A stretch of DNA of 64,000 nucleotides, taken from assembly GCA_938082375.1 (NCBI GenBank), contig CALKCJ010000018.1:62001-126000 (forward strand), written 5' to 3'. Shown here piece by piece: positions 1 to 10,402 of the stretch. The DNA comes from an uncultured Thermomicrobiaceae bacterium. GTDB taxonomy: Bacteria; Chloroflexota; Chloroflexia; Thermomicrobiales; Thermomicrobiaceae. The notes beneath the pieces were generated by a model that was not told the origin of the DNA, searched no databases, and saw nothing but the letters and a program-made list of their open reading frames with translations. Numbering within the stretch: the stretch's first letter is position 1; every line of letters starts with the position of its first letter. A program made the translations under genes and the position numbers.

Positions 1-319
1 AGAAGATGAAGAAGGAGATCACGAGCAGGGTCGCCGCGTTTGCCAGAGCCGCCAGCACCTCGGCGCGGAGAAAGCCGAACGAGCGTCCCGGCGTCGCCGG
101 CCGGCGCGCGAGCCAGGTGGCGAACAACGCTAAGGCGAGCGCCGCCGCATCGCTGGCCATGTGGCCAGCATCGGCCAGGAGTGCCAGCGAGTTGGTGAGC
201 AGCCCGCCGGCGACCTCGACGACGAGGAAGACGACCGTGATCGCCAGGGCCAGCACGAGCGACCGCTGCTTACCTGGCGTCGCCGGCTCGTGGAGATGCT
301 TGCTGTGGTCATTGAGCAT
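1..319 (-). CDS. Cation diffusion facilitator (CDF) family efflux protein, partial (runs off window start)
   Basis: Reverse-strand reading gives MLNDHSKHLHEPATPGKQRSLVLALAITVVFLVVEVAGGLLTNSLALLADAGHMASDAAALALALFATWLARRP..., with the CDF motif LADAGHMASD; open to the window edge. Confidence 0.9.
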   Translation of the reverse strand, partial: MLNDHSKHLHEPATPGKQRSLVLALAITVVFLVVEVAGGLLTNSLALLADAGHMASDAAALALALFATWLARRPATPGRSFGFLRAEVLAALANAATLLVISFFIF

Positions 320-626
320 CGGTTGATCCCGCGTCTCGACTCCAGCAGCGCGCTATCGACCCTCCGGCCTGCACCATCCTTAAGCGTACCCGATGTGCCA
401 CGCCTGACGTGCTCGAAGAGACAGGGGCAGTCGCGGCAATCCGGAGCCTGGAGAGGACGGTTGGAACGACGAGACGCGCCTTGGCGGAAGTCCGGGCAGC
501 ATCCGGGCCTCGAGCGTTCCGGATGCTCAGCGGCAGTCCGGTTCGCCCGTCCGGGTTTGAACAGTATCGACCCTGGATTCGCCGCGCGGCACGAGGAAAC
601 AGTGCACGGGAGAGGCGTGTCCTGGC

Positions 627-980
627 TCACGCGCCTGTTCTGGCCTGGAGTCGCTGCCGGTCGGCATCTTCGGTGCGACACCTTGCTGGCCGCTGACGCA
701 GCCAGCGCACGAACTGCAGCCAGGCGAGCTCGCGCGCGGTGAACCGGGGGAGGTGTTCGGGATCGACAGGTGCTTCGAACACTGAGCGCCGTGGAAGGCG
801 AAACACCAGATCCTCGGCCACGAGGTCGGCCCGCTCACCCAAGCGGGCACGGGGCACGAGCGCCAGAGCGCCGCCCTCGACGAGGAGCGCAACGCCTGCT
901 TCCAAATCCGCCCAGCCGATCACCGGCACCCCTCGGCGCCACAGTGAGGTAATCAACGCTGCTAATCCACCGGTCAACAT
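627..980 (-). CDS. Hypothetical protein
   Basis: ORF MLTGGLAALITSLWRRGVPVIGWADLEAGVALLVEGGALALVPRARLG...; internal start chosen within the 627..1391 ORF because the longer ORF overlaps the next gene. Confidence 0.5.
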   Translation of the reverse strand: MLTGGLAALITSLWRRGVPVIGWADLEAGVALLVEGGALALVPRARLGERADLVAEDLVFRLPRRSVFEAPVDPEHLPRFTARELAWLQFVRWLRQRPARCRTEDADRQRLQARTGA

Positions 981-1269
981 CAGTCCAGTCTTCCGCCCTC
1001 CGTTCACGCCGAGATGGCTACGATGCGCCACGGCCATCTGCGCTGATCTCGCTCGAACTGATCGTGGATATCCCGACGTCATGTGCGCCCATCCCGGTTG
1101 AGACCGCGTACGCTGTCTGCGTACGAGCTCCGGTCGCCGCACGAGCGACAGCACTACACTGTACAAGCATACACTGGTCGGGGCGTTACAACGGATATCG
1201 GCCAGCGAAGCCGGCTCGTCCTGCGCGAAGCTCTCGTTCGCTTCAGTTGTGACCTGATTCCCCTGAGGC

Positions 1270-2442
1270 TCACTCCCAGCGCTCCACCCCGTCGACCGCC
1301 GCCTGGCGGCGGTGCCACTCTTCGGCGAAGAGATTGAAGAAGATCCGGCGCCGCGGGTGCGCCTGTACCACGTCCAGATCCAGCTCCACACCCAGCCCCG
1401 GCCCCTTCGGCAGAGCGAAGTAGCCGTCCACCACCTCGGGGTTGCCGGGAGCCGCGGCCTTCACGTAGTCCTCGACGAAGTCGTTGAAGTGCTCCTGGAT
1501 CTTGAAGTTCGTGGTACAGGCAGCGAGGTGCAGGGCTGCCGCCGTCGCGACCGGGCCGCAGACATTGTGCGGCGCGATCAGGACATAGTAGGCGTCAGCC
1601 CAGGCGGCCACCTTTTTGGTCTCCAGCAGCCCGCCGCAGTAGGTGATGTCCGGCTGGACGATGTCGGCCGCCTGGAGCTCGAACAGCTCGCGGAAATCGT
1701 AGCGCGTGTGGATGCGCTCGCCGGTCGCCACCGGGATGTTGACCTTCTCGGTGACCTTCTTCAGCGCCGCCAGGTTCTCCGGCGGCACCGGCTCCTCAAT
1801 CCAACCAGGCTGGTAGGGCTCCAGCAGGCGCGCCATCTCGATGGCGGTCGCCGGGTTGAAGCGGCCGTGCATCTCGATCAGGATCTCGATATCCGGCCCC
1901 ACGGCATCGCGCACCGCCTCCACCAACTCGACCGAGCGGATCTTCTCAGCCCGGTCCAGCTCGTAGAAGCCGTGGCCGAACGGATCGAGCTTGAGCGCCC
2001 GGTAGCCCTTCTCCACCACACGCTTGGCCGCGGCGTGGAACTCGGCCGGTGTCCGCTCGACCGTATACCAGCCGTTGGCGTAGGCCTTGATCTTGTCACG
2101 CACCGCCCCGCCGAGCAGCCGGTAGACCGGTAGGTTCAGTGCCTTGCCCATGATGTCCCAGCAGGCGATCTCGATGGCGCTGATCCCGGCCATCATCACG
2201 TAGTCGGGCCGCGCGTAGTCGTTGCGCATCATGCGCCGGACCAGGTCTTCGACGTTGAAGGGATCGCTGCCGATCACGTGGTTCGGCACCGCCTCCTGGT
2301 AGTAGCCGAGCAGCGCGTCGGTATGGTTGAGCATCCGCACCTCGCCCACGCCGGTGATCCCCTCATCGGTGCATACCTGGACGAAGATGAGGTTGCGCCA
2401 GGCCGTCCCCATCACGTGGGTCTTCACATCGGTGATGCGCAC
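1270..2442 (-). CDS. Mandelate racemase/muconate lactonizing enzyme family (galactonate dehydratase-like)
   Basis: 390 aa enolase-superfamily protein: MRITDVKTHVMGTAWRNLIFVQVCTDEGITGVGE..., IEEPVPPENL, PDITYCGGLLE. Confidence 0.9.
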   Translation of the reverse strand: MRITDVKTHVMGTAWRNLIFVQVCTDEGITGVGEVRMLNHTDALLGYYQEAVPNHVIGSDPFNVEDLVRRMMRNDYARPDYVMMAGISAIEIACWDIMGKALNLPVYRLLGGAVRDKIKAYANGWYTVERTPAEFHAAAKRVVEKGYRALKLDPFGHGFYELDRAEKIRSVELVEAVRDAVGPDIEILIEMHGRFNPATAIEMARLLEPYQPGWIEEPVPPENLAALKKVTEKVNIPVATGERIHTRYDFRELFELQAADIVQPDITYCGGLLETKKVAAWADAYYVLIAPHNVCGPVATAAALHLAACTTNFKIQEHFNDFVEDYVKAAAPGNPEVVDGYFALPKGPGLGVELDLDVVQAHPRRRIFFNLFAEEWHRRQAAVDGVERWE

Positions 2443-2613
2443 TCTGCCCCCTCCGTATCGATGTCTTCGAACGATGGCTCGACCTCAAGAGGTCAGCATA
2501 TCGTAGGCTCGCTGACGCGTCAGCACCTTCGACCCCGCTCTGCGCCTACTGCCAGTGCGCAGCGTTCCGTGATGGAGAGCGGACATCGCCTCCGCGGTTC
2601 CTCACCCAGCGAG

Positions 2614-2654
2614 AAGCCGTCCGACTAGGTCAGCGGCAGGCTCCCGGACGGCTT
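2614..2654 (-). terminator. Candidate terminator hairpin downstream of ecfA
   Basis: Perfect 10-bp arms AAGCCGTCCG (2614-2623) / CGGACGGCTT (2645-2654); large loop and no clear T-run. Confidence 0.4.
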
Positions 2655-2675
2655 AGTCTGTGGGGGAGTCGCTGT

Positions 2676-4496
2676 TCAGGGCCGGTCGGCCGGGCGCCGG
2701 GCGTCGAGGCTGTCTGGTCGCCAGCGTTGCCAGCCCTGGATGAACTCACTGGGTGTCAGGGGGGTGGCAGCGAGGCCAAGGGCGCGCGCGAGCCGGAGCG
2801 TCGCTGGCGGCTCGAGCCCGGCCTCGTGGAGCAGCTCCGGTCGGGCGAAGACCGCGCGCGTCGCGCCGGCGGCCAAGACCCTACCCCGTGCCAGCACGAC
2901 GACCTGCGGGCAGTAGCTGGCCACGAACTCCATGTCGTGGGTGATCACGATGACGAGCCGGCCCTCGGCCTGAAGTTCCTGAGCCAGCCGGCCGATCCGC
3001 TCGACTCCTGGGTGATCCTGAGCGATCGTCGGCTCGTCGAGGATTAGGATCGGGGTCTGCATGGCCAGCACGGACGCCAGCGCCAGCATCTTACGCTGCC
3101 CCAGGCTGAGGTCATAAGGGTTCTCCTCGGCCAGCTCGGCCAGCCCGACACGCTCCAGCGCCTCGCACGCCCGCTGCTGGGCCTCGCGCGGCGGCAAACC
3201 GAGGTTGAGCGCCCCGAACATCGCCTCATCGAGCGCCCGGCTTTTGAAGAGCTGGTCGTCGGGGTTCTGGAATACCAGCCCGACCGTCCGCGCGATCTGC
3301 GCTGCCGTGCGCTGGCGAATGGTCTGCCCGTCGATCAGGATCTCCCCAGCCTGGGGCCGGAGCAGCCCGGCAACCAGCTTGACCAGCGTCGTCTTACCCG
3401 CCCCGTTCTCGCCGATGAGCGCGATCGGCCCCGGGCCTGCCGCGACATGTCGCGCGCCCGTCGCCCGAACTCCTCGTGCGCTGTCGCCGAGCGCCAGGCT
3501 CAGCCCCTTGAACACACGCGTGCCATCGGGGTAGGCGAACTGGACGTCATTGAGTGCGATGGCCGGCGCGACGGGAGGAGGTGGACGCCGTTCGTCCCAT
3601 CGCGCGGGGGGCTCCATCGCTCGCGCCTGGAGCGTGCCGCTCGCCTCGACCCAAGGTTGTGCCGCGCGGAGGGCGGCTGCGACTTGCTCGACGGTCAGCG
3701 GGAGAACGCCGCTCGCCGTCCGGGCCGCGAAGCGAGCCGCGATCTGAACGTGCGCAGGTGGCGCGAGGCCGCAGGCTTGGAGCAGCCCCGACTCTAGAAC
3801 CTCGCTCGGCGTACGACAGGCCTGGACTCGGCCGGCCGCAAGCAGCAGGAGCCGATCGGCATGCTCCAGCAGCCGCTCCAGCTTGTGCTCGACCATCACG
3901 ACGGTCAGGCCCCTTGCTCGCAGGCGGGCGATACAGTCGAAGACCTCGATGGTGCCGCGAGGATCGAGCTGCGAGGTCGGCTCGTCGAGGACGAGGACGT
4001 CAGGACGCTGGGCGAGCATGCAGGCGATGGCGAGGCGCTGGAGCTCTCCGCCGGAGAGGAGAAACGGGTTCTTCTCGCGCAAGTGGGCGATGCCGACCTG
4101 CTGCATCGCCCATTCGACCCGGTGCCGCATCTCATCTCGGGGCACGCCGAAGTTCTCCAGGCCGAAGGCGACCTCCTCCTCGACCGTGAGCCGTGCGCCG
4201 GAGAGCTGGGTGAATGGGTTCTGCAAGACAATGCCGATACGCCGCGCCAGCTCGTGGACGGGAGTGTGGCTGGCGTCCATCCCGGCCACGACGACGCGCC
4301 CCTCGTACCGGCCCCGGAAGAACTGCGGCACGAGCCCGAGCAGCGCATAGCAGAGGGTCGACTTGCCAGCCAGGTTTGGCCCCACGATGCCAATGAACTG
4401 GCCGGTCTCGACTGTGAACGAGACATCGTTGAGTGCGTTTGTCCGCCCGGTGGGATAGCGGTAGGTCAAGCCCTGGACATCGATGATGCAGGTCAC
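2676..4496 (-). CDS. ECF transporter ATPase, two fused ABC domains
   Basis: Two Walker A motifs (GPNLAGKSTLCYALLG; GENGAGKTTLVKLVAG) and two signature motifs (LLSGGELQRLAIA; LSLGQRKMLALA); GTG start overlaps the ecfT stop (GTGA). Confidence 0.9.
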   Translation of the reverse strand: MTCIIDVQGLTYRYPTGRTNALNDVSFTVETGQFIGIVGPNLAGKSTLCYALLGLVPQFFRGRYEGRVVVAGMDASHTPVHELARRIGIVLQNPFTQLSGARLTVEEEVAFGLENFGVPRDEMRHRVEWAMQQVGIAHLREKNPFLLSGGELQRLAIACMLAQRPDVLVLDEPTSQLDPRGTIEVFDCIARLRARGLTVVMVEHKLERLLEHADRLLLLAAGRVQACRTPSEVLESGLLQACGLAPPAHVQIAARFAARTASGVLPLTVEQVAAALRAAQPWVEASGTLQARAMEPPARWDERRPPPPVAPAIALNDVQFAYPDGTRVFKGLSLALGDSARGVRATGARHVAAGPGPIALIGENGAGKTTLVKLVAGLLRPQAGEILIDGQTIRQRTAAQIARTVGLVFQNPDDQLFKSRALDEAMFGALNLGLPPREAQQRACEALERVGLAELAEENPYDLSLGQRKMLALASVLAMQTPILILDEPTIAQDHPGVERIGRLAQELQAEGRLVIVITHDMEFVASYCPQVVVLARGRVLAAGATRAVFARPELLHEAGLEPPATLRLARALGLAATPLTPSEFIQGWQRWRPDSLDARRPADRP

Positions 4497-5260
4497 CGGG
4501 CTAGCCTCCAGACCAGTGCCATGAGCAGAGCGGAGATGGCTGCAAGCCGCACTGGCCAGGCTAACCGGTGTCGCCACGGCAGCCGGTAGGAGGTATGCGG
4601 CCCAAGTGCACCGAAGCCGCGGACTTCAAGCGCCAGCGCTCGCTCTTGCATGGCGACCAGCGAGGAGATGACCAGCGGCCCGAGCACCGGGAGGAAGGCG
4701 CGCACACGCACCCACACTGGCCCTTCCGTCTCCATGCCACGGGAGCGCTGGGCATCTTGAATCACCGCGATCCGGGCAGCCATGGAAGGGATAATCTGGA
4801 GCACCGAGAGCAGCACGTAGCCGGCCCGCGGCGGCAGGCCAGCCTGCACCAGCTCGTCCACCAGATCGGCTGGCCGGGTCGTGAACAGGAGAACGAACGC
4901 AGACAACGTCAGGTTGACGAAGCGCGCCGTCAGCCAGAGCGCATAGGCCAGCCCCTCCGAGTACAGCACGAGCGGGCCGATACGTACGAGCGGCGTCACG
5001 TTCCCAGGGTAGACCATGCCTTGGACGACGAAGAGCGTTGCCAGGAAAAAGCCCACTCCGGCGAGCGCAAGCAGGCCCTCGCGGAGGACTCGCCCGATGG
5101 CGAGCAGAACGACGTTACCAACGATGACGACGAAGGCAACACGCAGGTCGCCCGCAACAAATGGCACCAGCGCGAGGCAGACGGCATAGACCAGTTTGCT
5201 GATCGGGTCGAGGGCATGGAGCGAGCTCCGCCGCTCGACGTACAGGCCGACCGGGCGCAT
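4493..5260 (-). CDS. ecfT: ECF transporter T component (EcfT family)
   Basis: MRPVGLYVERRSSLHALDPISKLVYAVCLALVPF..., coupling motif region VIQDAQRSRGM. Confidence 0.85.
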   Translation of the reverse strand: MRPVGLYVERRSSLHALDPISKLVYAVCLALVPFVAGDLRVAFVVIVGNVVLLAIGRVLREGLLALAGVGFFLATLFVVQGMVYPGNVTPLVRIGPLVLYSEGLAYALWLTARFVNLTLSAFVLLFTTRPADLVDELVQAGLPPRAGYVLLSVLQIIPSMAARIAVIQDAQRSRGMETEGPVWVRVRAFLPVLGPLVISSLVAMQERALALEVRGFGALGPHTSYRLPWRHRLAWPVRLAAISALLMALVWRLAR

Positions 5261-5274
5261 CGATCCGCGGCGAC

Positions 5275-5898
5275 TCAGGCGGTGGGCCGGAACTCACCCT
5301 CGCCGAGCTCGAACTGGCTCAGGAGCCGGCGCGGGAGCGCCTTGAACAGCCCGAACGCGATCAGGACGGTCAGTACCTTGTCGAGCAGATCGACGACCAG
5401 TTCGTCGAGGAAGGACGCCAGCCAGAGCGGCACGCCCCGCAAGGTTAGCGCCGTGAAGAGCGCGTCGCCCCACACGTTCCCAGTCTGGCCGCCCCAGAGG
5501 TAGATATTGATCGGGAACGAGACCACGGTCGCCACCAGGGCGACGACCACTCCGGCTATGATCGCCCGCGCGGTCGAGCGGATGAACCCGAGCCGGGCCA
5601 TGACACCCGCGACGAGCCCGATCCCAACGGAGGTGATGAAGTACCAAAACGAGACCGGGTCGACAGTCAGCCCGTAGATGATGTTGTTGATCGCGCCGGT
5701 CAGCGCCCCGACCAAGGGGCCGGCGATAAAGGCGGCCAGCACCGTGCCGATCGAGTCGAGCCACAGCGGGAGCTTCAGCGCCTGAGCCACGTACTTCCCG
5801 ACAAAGTTGATCGCGATGCCGACCGGGAACAGCACCAAGGTAAGCGTCGTCCAGCGAGTTGTCCAGATACTCGCTCCAGACTGGGTGCCTGTCGCCAT
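5275..5898 (-). CDS. ECF transporter S component, substrate unknown
   Basis: About 207 aa multi-TM protein (LDSIGTVLAAFIAGPLVGALTGAINNIIYGL...) located directly 5' of EcfT and fused EcfA. Confidence 0.75.
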   Translation of the reverse strand: MATGTQSGASIWTTRWTTLTLVLFPVGIAINFVGKYVAQALKLPLWLDSIGTVLAAFIAGPLVGALTGAINNIIYGLTVDPVSFWYFITSVGIGLVAGVMARLGFIRSTARAIIAGVVVALVATVVSFPINIYLWGGQTGNVWGDALFTALTLRGVPLWLASFLDELVVDLLDKVLTVLIAFGLFKALPRRLLSQFELGEGEFRPTA

Positions 5899-5932
5899 CG
5901 TCGTCCTCCTGTCTCCCGTCCCGCTCTCGGTC

Positions 5933-6124
5933 TCAGCGGCACAGGATTCGCCGGTCACCCCGTTCGCCTGCAGCGCACCAGCGCTCGACCAGTGCGGCGC
6001 GCTCCTCATCAGCTTCGGGGTCAGCAGTGCGAATCGGAGGTTGAGCACGGTACAGCCTGCGCAGCACCTCCCGAGATCCGGCTGGCGCGACGATCCTCTC
6101 ACTGCGGGTATTGTAATCGATCAA
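5933..6124 (-). CDS. Small hypothetical protein (63 aa) translationally coupled to the upstream phosphatase/reductase gene
   Basis: [66 protein letters not shown] start overlaps the preceding stop (TTGA). Confidence 0.45.
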   Translation of the reverse strand: MIDYNTRSERIVAPAGSREVLRRLYRAQPPIRTADPEADEERAALVERWCAAGERGDRRILCR

Positions 6125-6573
6125 CCAGGCGGAAACTCCACCGCGAGCCAGTGGCGAAGGTGCTCCAGAAGTCGATCACGTACACAGCGGAACTGGCGAA
6201 GACGCTCCGTCTCGTCCCCACTCGCCGCGGACGGATCCGGCAGCGACCAGTGCTCCCGCCGGCCCGCGCCAGGGAAGACTGGGCACGCTTCGGCTGCCTG
6301 GTCACAGACCGTGATGACCCAGTCGAACGGTTGCCCGAGGAAGCGCTGGATCGGCTTCGACTCTGCGCGGCTGATGTCGATCCCGAGTTCGGCCATCGCC
6401 CGCACCGCGAGCGGGTGCACCCGCGACGGCTCGGTGCCGGCTGAGTAGACCTCGACGCGCTCGCCGGCCAGCCAGCGCAGCAGCGCCTCCGCCATCTGCG
6501 AGCGCGCCGCGTTGTGGGTACAGAGGAACAGGACGCGAATTGGTCTGCTTGTGCTCCTCTGACTCGACTCCAT
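6121..6573 (-). CDS. Low-molecular-weight phosphatase / arsenate reductase (ArsC, thioredoxin-coupled type)
   Basis: [50 protein letters not shown]...; active-site C-T-H-N-A-A-R-S. Confidence 0.9.
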   Translation of the reverse strand: MESSQRSTSRPIRVLFLCTHNAARSQMAEALLRWLAGERVEVYSAGTEPSRVHPLAVRAMAELGIDISRAESKPIQRFLGQPFDWVITVCDQAAEACPVFPGAGRREHWSLPDPSAASGDETERLRQFRCVRDRLLEHLRHWLAVEFPPG

Positions 6574-6760
6574 CGCTTGGCCTCCTCGCCTGGCTGGCTT
6601 ACCGACGTTCCTCGACGATTCTGCACCAAGATGCCACCGCGCGCGTTGACCTGGGTGAACCTTCTCTAAAGCTGAGAGCAGGATAGAATAAGCCCGCGCA
6701 GTGGAAGAGTCCTTACAGGCCGAGATGGCCTCGTGCATGGCGCTCAGCCGGGGGTGCGGT

Positions 6761-7549
6761 ATGGGACGACCAACCATCGACGGCTTGCTGATCGACGTCG
6801 AGGGCGTGCTCCATCTCGACGGACAGCCGATTCCTGGTGCTGTCGAGGCCCTGCAGACACTCGCTGAAGCTGGGCTCCCGTTCGTCCTTCTGACCAACAC
6901 CACAAGCCGGACTCGCCGACAACTCGGGACATTGCTCCGGCGGCTCGGTTTTCCCGTCAGCGATCAGCGGATCGTGACTGCCGCGACGGCTACCGCCGAC
7001 TATCTCCGCCAGCGGTATCCCGGCGAGAGTTGTTACCTGCTCGTGGAGGGCGATTTGAGTGAAGAGTTTGCTGGCATCCGGCTCACCGAGGGGTACGATG
7101 CCCGCGTCGTCGTGATCGGCGGCGCGGGCGACTGCTTCACCTACGAGCGGATCAACCGTGCCTTCCGGCTGCTGCTCAGCGGGGCGGCCTTCGTCGCCAT
7201 GCACAAGAACCTCACCTGGGAGCGCCAGGACGGGCTGCACCTCGACTCCGGTGCCTATATCGCCGGCCTTGAAATCGCTACCGGCCTGCGAGCCCATGTC
7301 GTCGGAAAACCGGCGGCGGAGTTTTTCCAGGCAGGCCTCCGCCTGCTCGGTGTGCCCAGCGCGCGGGTAGCGATGGTGGGGGATACCCTCGACCAGGATG
7401 TGCTGCCGGCCCAGCGGCTCGGCATGGCTGGCATCTTGGTTCGTACCGGCAGGTCTCGCACGCGTGAGCCCGACACAGGCCAACCCGACGCGACACTGGG
7501 CTCGCTGGCCGATCTTCCGGCCTGGCTTGGCCTGCAGCGAGTCAGGTGA
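6761..7549 (+). CDS. HAD-superfamily hydrolase, subfamily IIA
   Basis: [31 protein letters not shown]..., [17 protein letters not shown]. Confidence 0.85.
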   Translation: MGRPTIDGLLIDVEGVLHLDGQPIPGAVEALQTLAEAGLPFVLLTNTTSRTRRQLGTLLRRLGFPVSDQRIVTAATATADYLRQRYPGESCYLLVEGDLSEEFAGIRLTEGYDARVVVIGGAGDCFTYERINRAFRLLLSGAAFVAMHKNLTWERQDGLHLDSGAYIAGLEIATGLRAHVVGKPAAEFFQAGLRLLGVPSARVAMVGDTLDQDVLPAQRLGMAGILVRTGRSRTREPDTGQPDATLGSLADLPAWLGLQRVR

Positions 7550-8864
7550 CTGGCGAGCTGACCGGCTGGAGGTGCTGCAGCACGGCATCGGCCGCGCGGT
7601 ATCCGCTCGCCAGCGCACCGTGTACCGTCCCCGGTTGGGTCGCGCTGGTCGCCTCGCCAGCGAAAAAGAGGACGTTGCAGACCGGCTCGCTCAGCCTGGC
7701 CCGAAGCCCGGCGGCCCCAACCGGAGTAAATGAATAGGCGCCGAGCGAGAAGGGGTCGTGTGTCCAGTCGATCACGCGCGTCTCGGTGACCTCGCTGCCG
7801 AGGTCGCGGCCCACCACCTTCGATAGGCGGGCGAGGATCTCCCGGATCGCGCTATCCGAGCCGAGCGCCGAGAGCCGTCCAGCGTCGCGACCGCCGACGA
7901 GAGCGGTGAACACCGGTCGCCGCGAACCGTAACCCAGCCCCGGGCGCTCCCAGACCCCTCGCGGCTCCGCGGTGAAGATGCAACCCACCTTCTCGGGCCA
8001 GATTTCGGTGCGGAAACAGAAGGCAACGCGAAATGCCCGCCCCGGCCGCAGCCCGTCGATGGCCTCCTGGAGGGACGGCGGTAACGGGGGATCGAACTCG
8101 ACGGTGCCTGCCTGGAGCACCCCGAGCGGAAGGGTCACAATCGCGTACGCAGCATCGAACGTTCGGCCAGCGGCGACGACCGTCACCCCTCGCTCGTTCC
8201 AGCGGATCCGCTCGACCGGGTGGCTGAGGCGCAGGTCGAGGCCGCTACCGGCTAAGCCTTCGACTACGCGGCTGTACCCCTCGGAGACGCGGAAGTTCCG
8301 CTCACCGTCTCCCTCGGAGGTCTCCTCCTCCGTGCCCTGGACGCTCAGCTCCTCGAGGTCGGCTGACCAGCCGATCGCCGCGAGCGTCGCCCACAGACGC
8401 CACCAGCGCTCACCTGCTGCCAGCTCGTGCCGCTCCACCCACCAGCGCAGCGCCTCAGCCAGGCTGGTATCGGGGCGGCGCGCTGCCACCCACTCCTCTC
8501 CGGCTACGGCGAGCGCTCCCCACAGGCTCCCGCCGAGCGGTGGTTCGAACGCGCTGGCATCCAACAGCAGATCATCGAGCGCGAAGAAGCGGCGGTACTG
8601 GCTGGGATCCTCGAAGGCATGCAGGCCGAGCTGGCGGATCAGTTCCCAGGTGATCGCTCGATCCCCGTGGATGAACTCGGCCCCGAGCTCGACCGGGAAT
8701 GGGGCGAGATCGTACGCGGTCAGGATGCGGCCGCCGACTCGATCGCGCGCCTCGAGCACGGTGACGGAGACCCCGTGGTCGTGCAGCCGCCTCGCGGCCG
8801 CGAGCCCGGCGGCTCCAGCACCGATCACCAGTACGCGCTGCACTGGAACGCCATGCTCGCTCAT
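7542..8864 (-). CDS. Flavin monoamine oxidase family protein
   Basis: MSEHGVPVQRVLVIGAGAAGLAAARRLHDHGVSVTVLEARDRVGGRI...; C-terminal FAD motif FAGEATSATQPGTVHGALASGYRAA. Confidence 0.9.
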   Translation of the reverse strand: MSEHGVPVQRVLVIGAGAAGLAAARRLHDHGVSVTVLEARDRVGGRILTAYDLAPFPVELGAEFIHGDRAITWELIRQLGLHAFEDPSQYRRFFALDDLLLDASAFEPPLGGSLWGALAVAGEEWVAARRPDTSLAEALRWWVERHELAAGERWWRLWATLAAIGWSADLEELSVQGTEEETSEGDGERNFRVSEGYSRVVEGLAGSGLDLRLSHPVERIRWNERGVTVVAAGRTFDAAYAIVTLPLGVLQAGTVEFDPPLPPSLQEAIDGLRPGRAFRVAFCFRTEIWPEKVGCIFTAEPRGVWERPGLGYGSRRPVFTALVGGRDAGRLSALGSDSAIREILARLSKVVGRDLGSEVTETRVIDWTHDPFSLGAYSFTPVGAAGLRARLSEPVCNVLFFAGEATSATQPGTVHGALASGYRAADAVLQHLQPVSSPVT

Positions 8865-8943
8865 GAACCACTCCTGTGGCTTCAAGCTGACACCGGCAGC
8901 GGGTACGAGCGCCTTGGCACTCGCGGCCAAGCGATCAGCCTCA

Positions 8944-10146
8944 TCAGCGGTAGCGCGTCTCGATCAGCCGGCGCAGGCGCTCGACCGCCTCAAGGATATT
9001 CTCGAGTGAGTTCGCGTAGGAGAAGCGCAGGTATCCCTCGCCGCCTCGTCCAAAGCCGGGACCTGCCAGCACGGCTACGCCAGCTTGCTCGAGGAGGTCG
9101 CGTGCGATCGCCTGTGCGTCTCGGCCCAGCCCGGTCACGTTGGGGAAGACGTAGAACGCGCCGCTTGGGCGAAGACAGCGCACGCCCGGCAGGCTATTGA
9201 GGCCGTCCACGATGGCATCTCGCCGGCGCCGGAACTCGGCCACCATCTGAGCAATGGTGTCTTGCGGCCCCGTGAGCGCCGCCAAACCGGCGAGCTGGAC
9301 AAAGCCAGCGACGCAGGAGTGGCAGTTGACGGCCAGCCGAGTGACGTGCTCGGCAAGGGCAGGTGGCATCACGCCGAAGCCCAACCGCCACCCGGTCATC
9401 GCGTAGGTCTTGGAGAACCCGTCGAGGATGATCGTCCGGTCGAGCATGCCAGGGAAACTGGCCACGCTGACGAACTCACCCTCGTACAGGATGCGCGAAT
9501 AGATCTCATCGGAGAGCACCAGGAAGTCGCGGTCCTGAGCGAGTCGCGCCAGCTCCGCGAGCGCCTCCCGTCCGATCACCGCGCCGGTCGGATTATGGGG
9601 GGAGTTCACGATGACCAGCCGCGTGCGCTCGCTGACCAGCGAGCGGAGCTCGTCCGGGTCGAAGGCGAAGCCGTGCTCTTCCCGCAGCTTGAGTGGTACC
9701 GGCCGCGCCCCGGCGAACCGGATCACCGACTCGTAGATCGGGAAGCCGGGGTCGGGGTAGATCACCTCGTCCCCCTCGCTGGCCAGCGCCAGGATGGTGA
9801 AGAACATGATCGGCTTGCCACCTGGCGTGACGACGACCCGTTCCGGCCCCACCTCGATGCCGCGGGTGCGGCTGATCTCTCGCGCGATCGCTTCCCGCAG
9901 CTCGGGGAGGCCAGCTGCCGGGGTATAGTGCGTGTGGCCGGCGCGCAGGGCCTCGACCGCCGCCTCGACGATATGCGGCGGCGTGTCGAAGTCGGGCTCG
10001 CCGATCTCGAGGTGGATCACCGATTTCCCCTGTGCCTCGAGCGCTCGAGCACGCACCAGCACCTCGAACGCGCTCTCAGTGCCCAGCCGGCTCATTCGCT
10101 CGGCCAGGCGAAGAGTGAACGCTTGCCCGGCATCACCGATGGTCAT
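8944..10146 (-). CDS. Pyridoxal-phosphate aminotransferase (class I/II)
   Basis: HLEIGEPDFDTPPHIVEAAVEALRAGHTHYTPAAGLPELREAIA..., PLP lysine motif DGFSKTYAMTGWRLG. Confidence 0.92.
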   Translation of the reverse strand: MTIGDAGQAFTLRLAERMSRLGTESAFEVLVRARALEAQGKSVIHLEIGEPDFDTPPHIVEAAVEALRAGHTHYTPAAGLPELREAIAREISRTRGIEVGPERVVVTPGGKPIMFFTILALASEGDEVIYPDPGFPIYESVIRFAGARPVPLKLREEHGFAFDPDELRSLVSERTRLVIVNSPHNPTGAVIGREALAELARLAQDRDFLVLSDEIYSRILYEGEFVSVASFPGMLDRTIILDGFSKTYAMTGWRLGFGVMPPALAEHVTRLAVNCHSCVAGFVQLAGLAALTGPQDTIAQMVAEFRRRRDAIVDGLNSLPGVRCLRPSGAFYVFPNVTGLGRDAQAIARDLLEQAGVAVLAGPGFGRGGEGYLRFSYANSLENILEAVERLRRLIETRYR

Positions 10147-10402
10147 GCGCGCTGTCCTTCCCTGAAGCCGCACGAACCGATTCCGCCTCGCCCCGGCCCG
10201 CTCACGCACCCGGCTTCGCCGGGTCGCCTGGCCACGCTCGGCGCTACTCAAACATACTCGTGTGCATCCGGCAACCAGCCACGGGCGCTTGCGTGACGAG
10301 ACAATGCAGCCCATAATCGCAGGCGAGCGCACGCGGCGAGTGGTCTCGCCGCCAGACGGGACTGGTGGGAACGTCAGTGCTTCGGTGGAGGAAGTGGAAG
10401 GC

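Noticed and set aside
1312-2133. Long + strand ORF opposite the enolase-superfamily gene
   Set aside because: Shadow ORF in high-GC DNA; the antisense frame encodes a clear conserved enzyme. The same applies to 4568-5503, 9085-10296, 14541-15374, 15445-16716, 18485-19615, 24058-24903 and 43272-44627.
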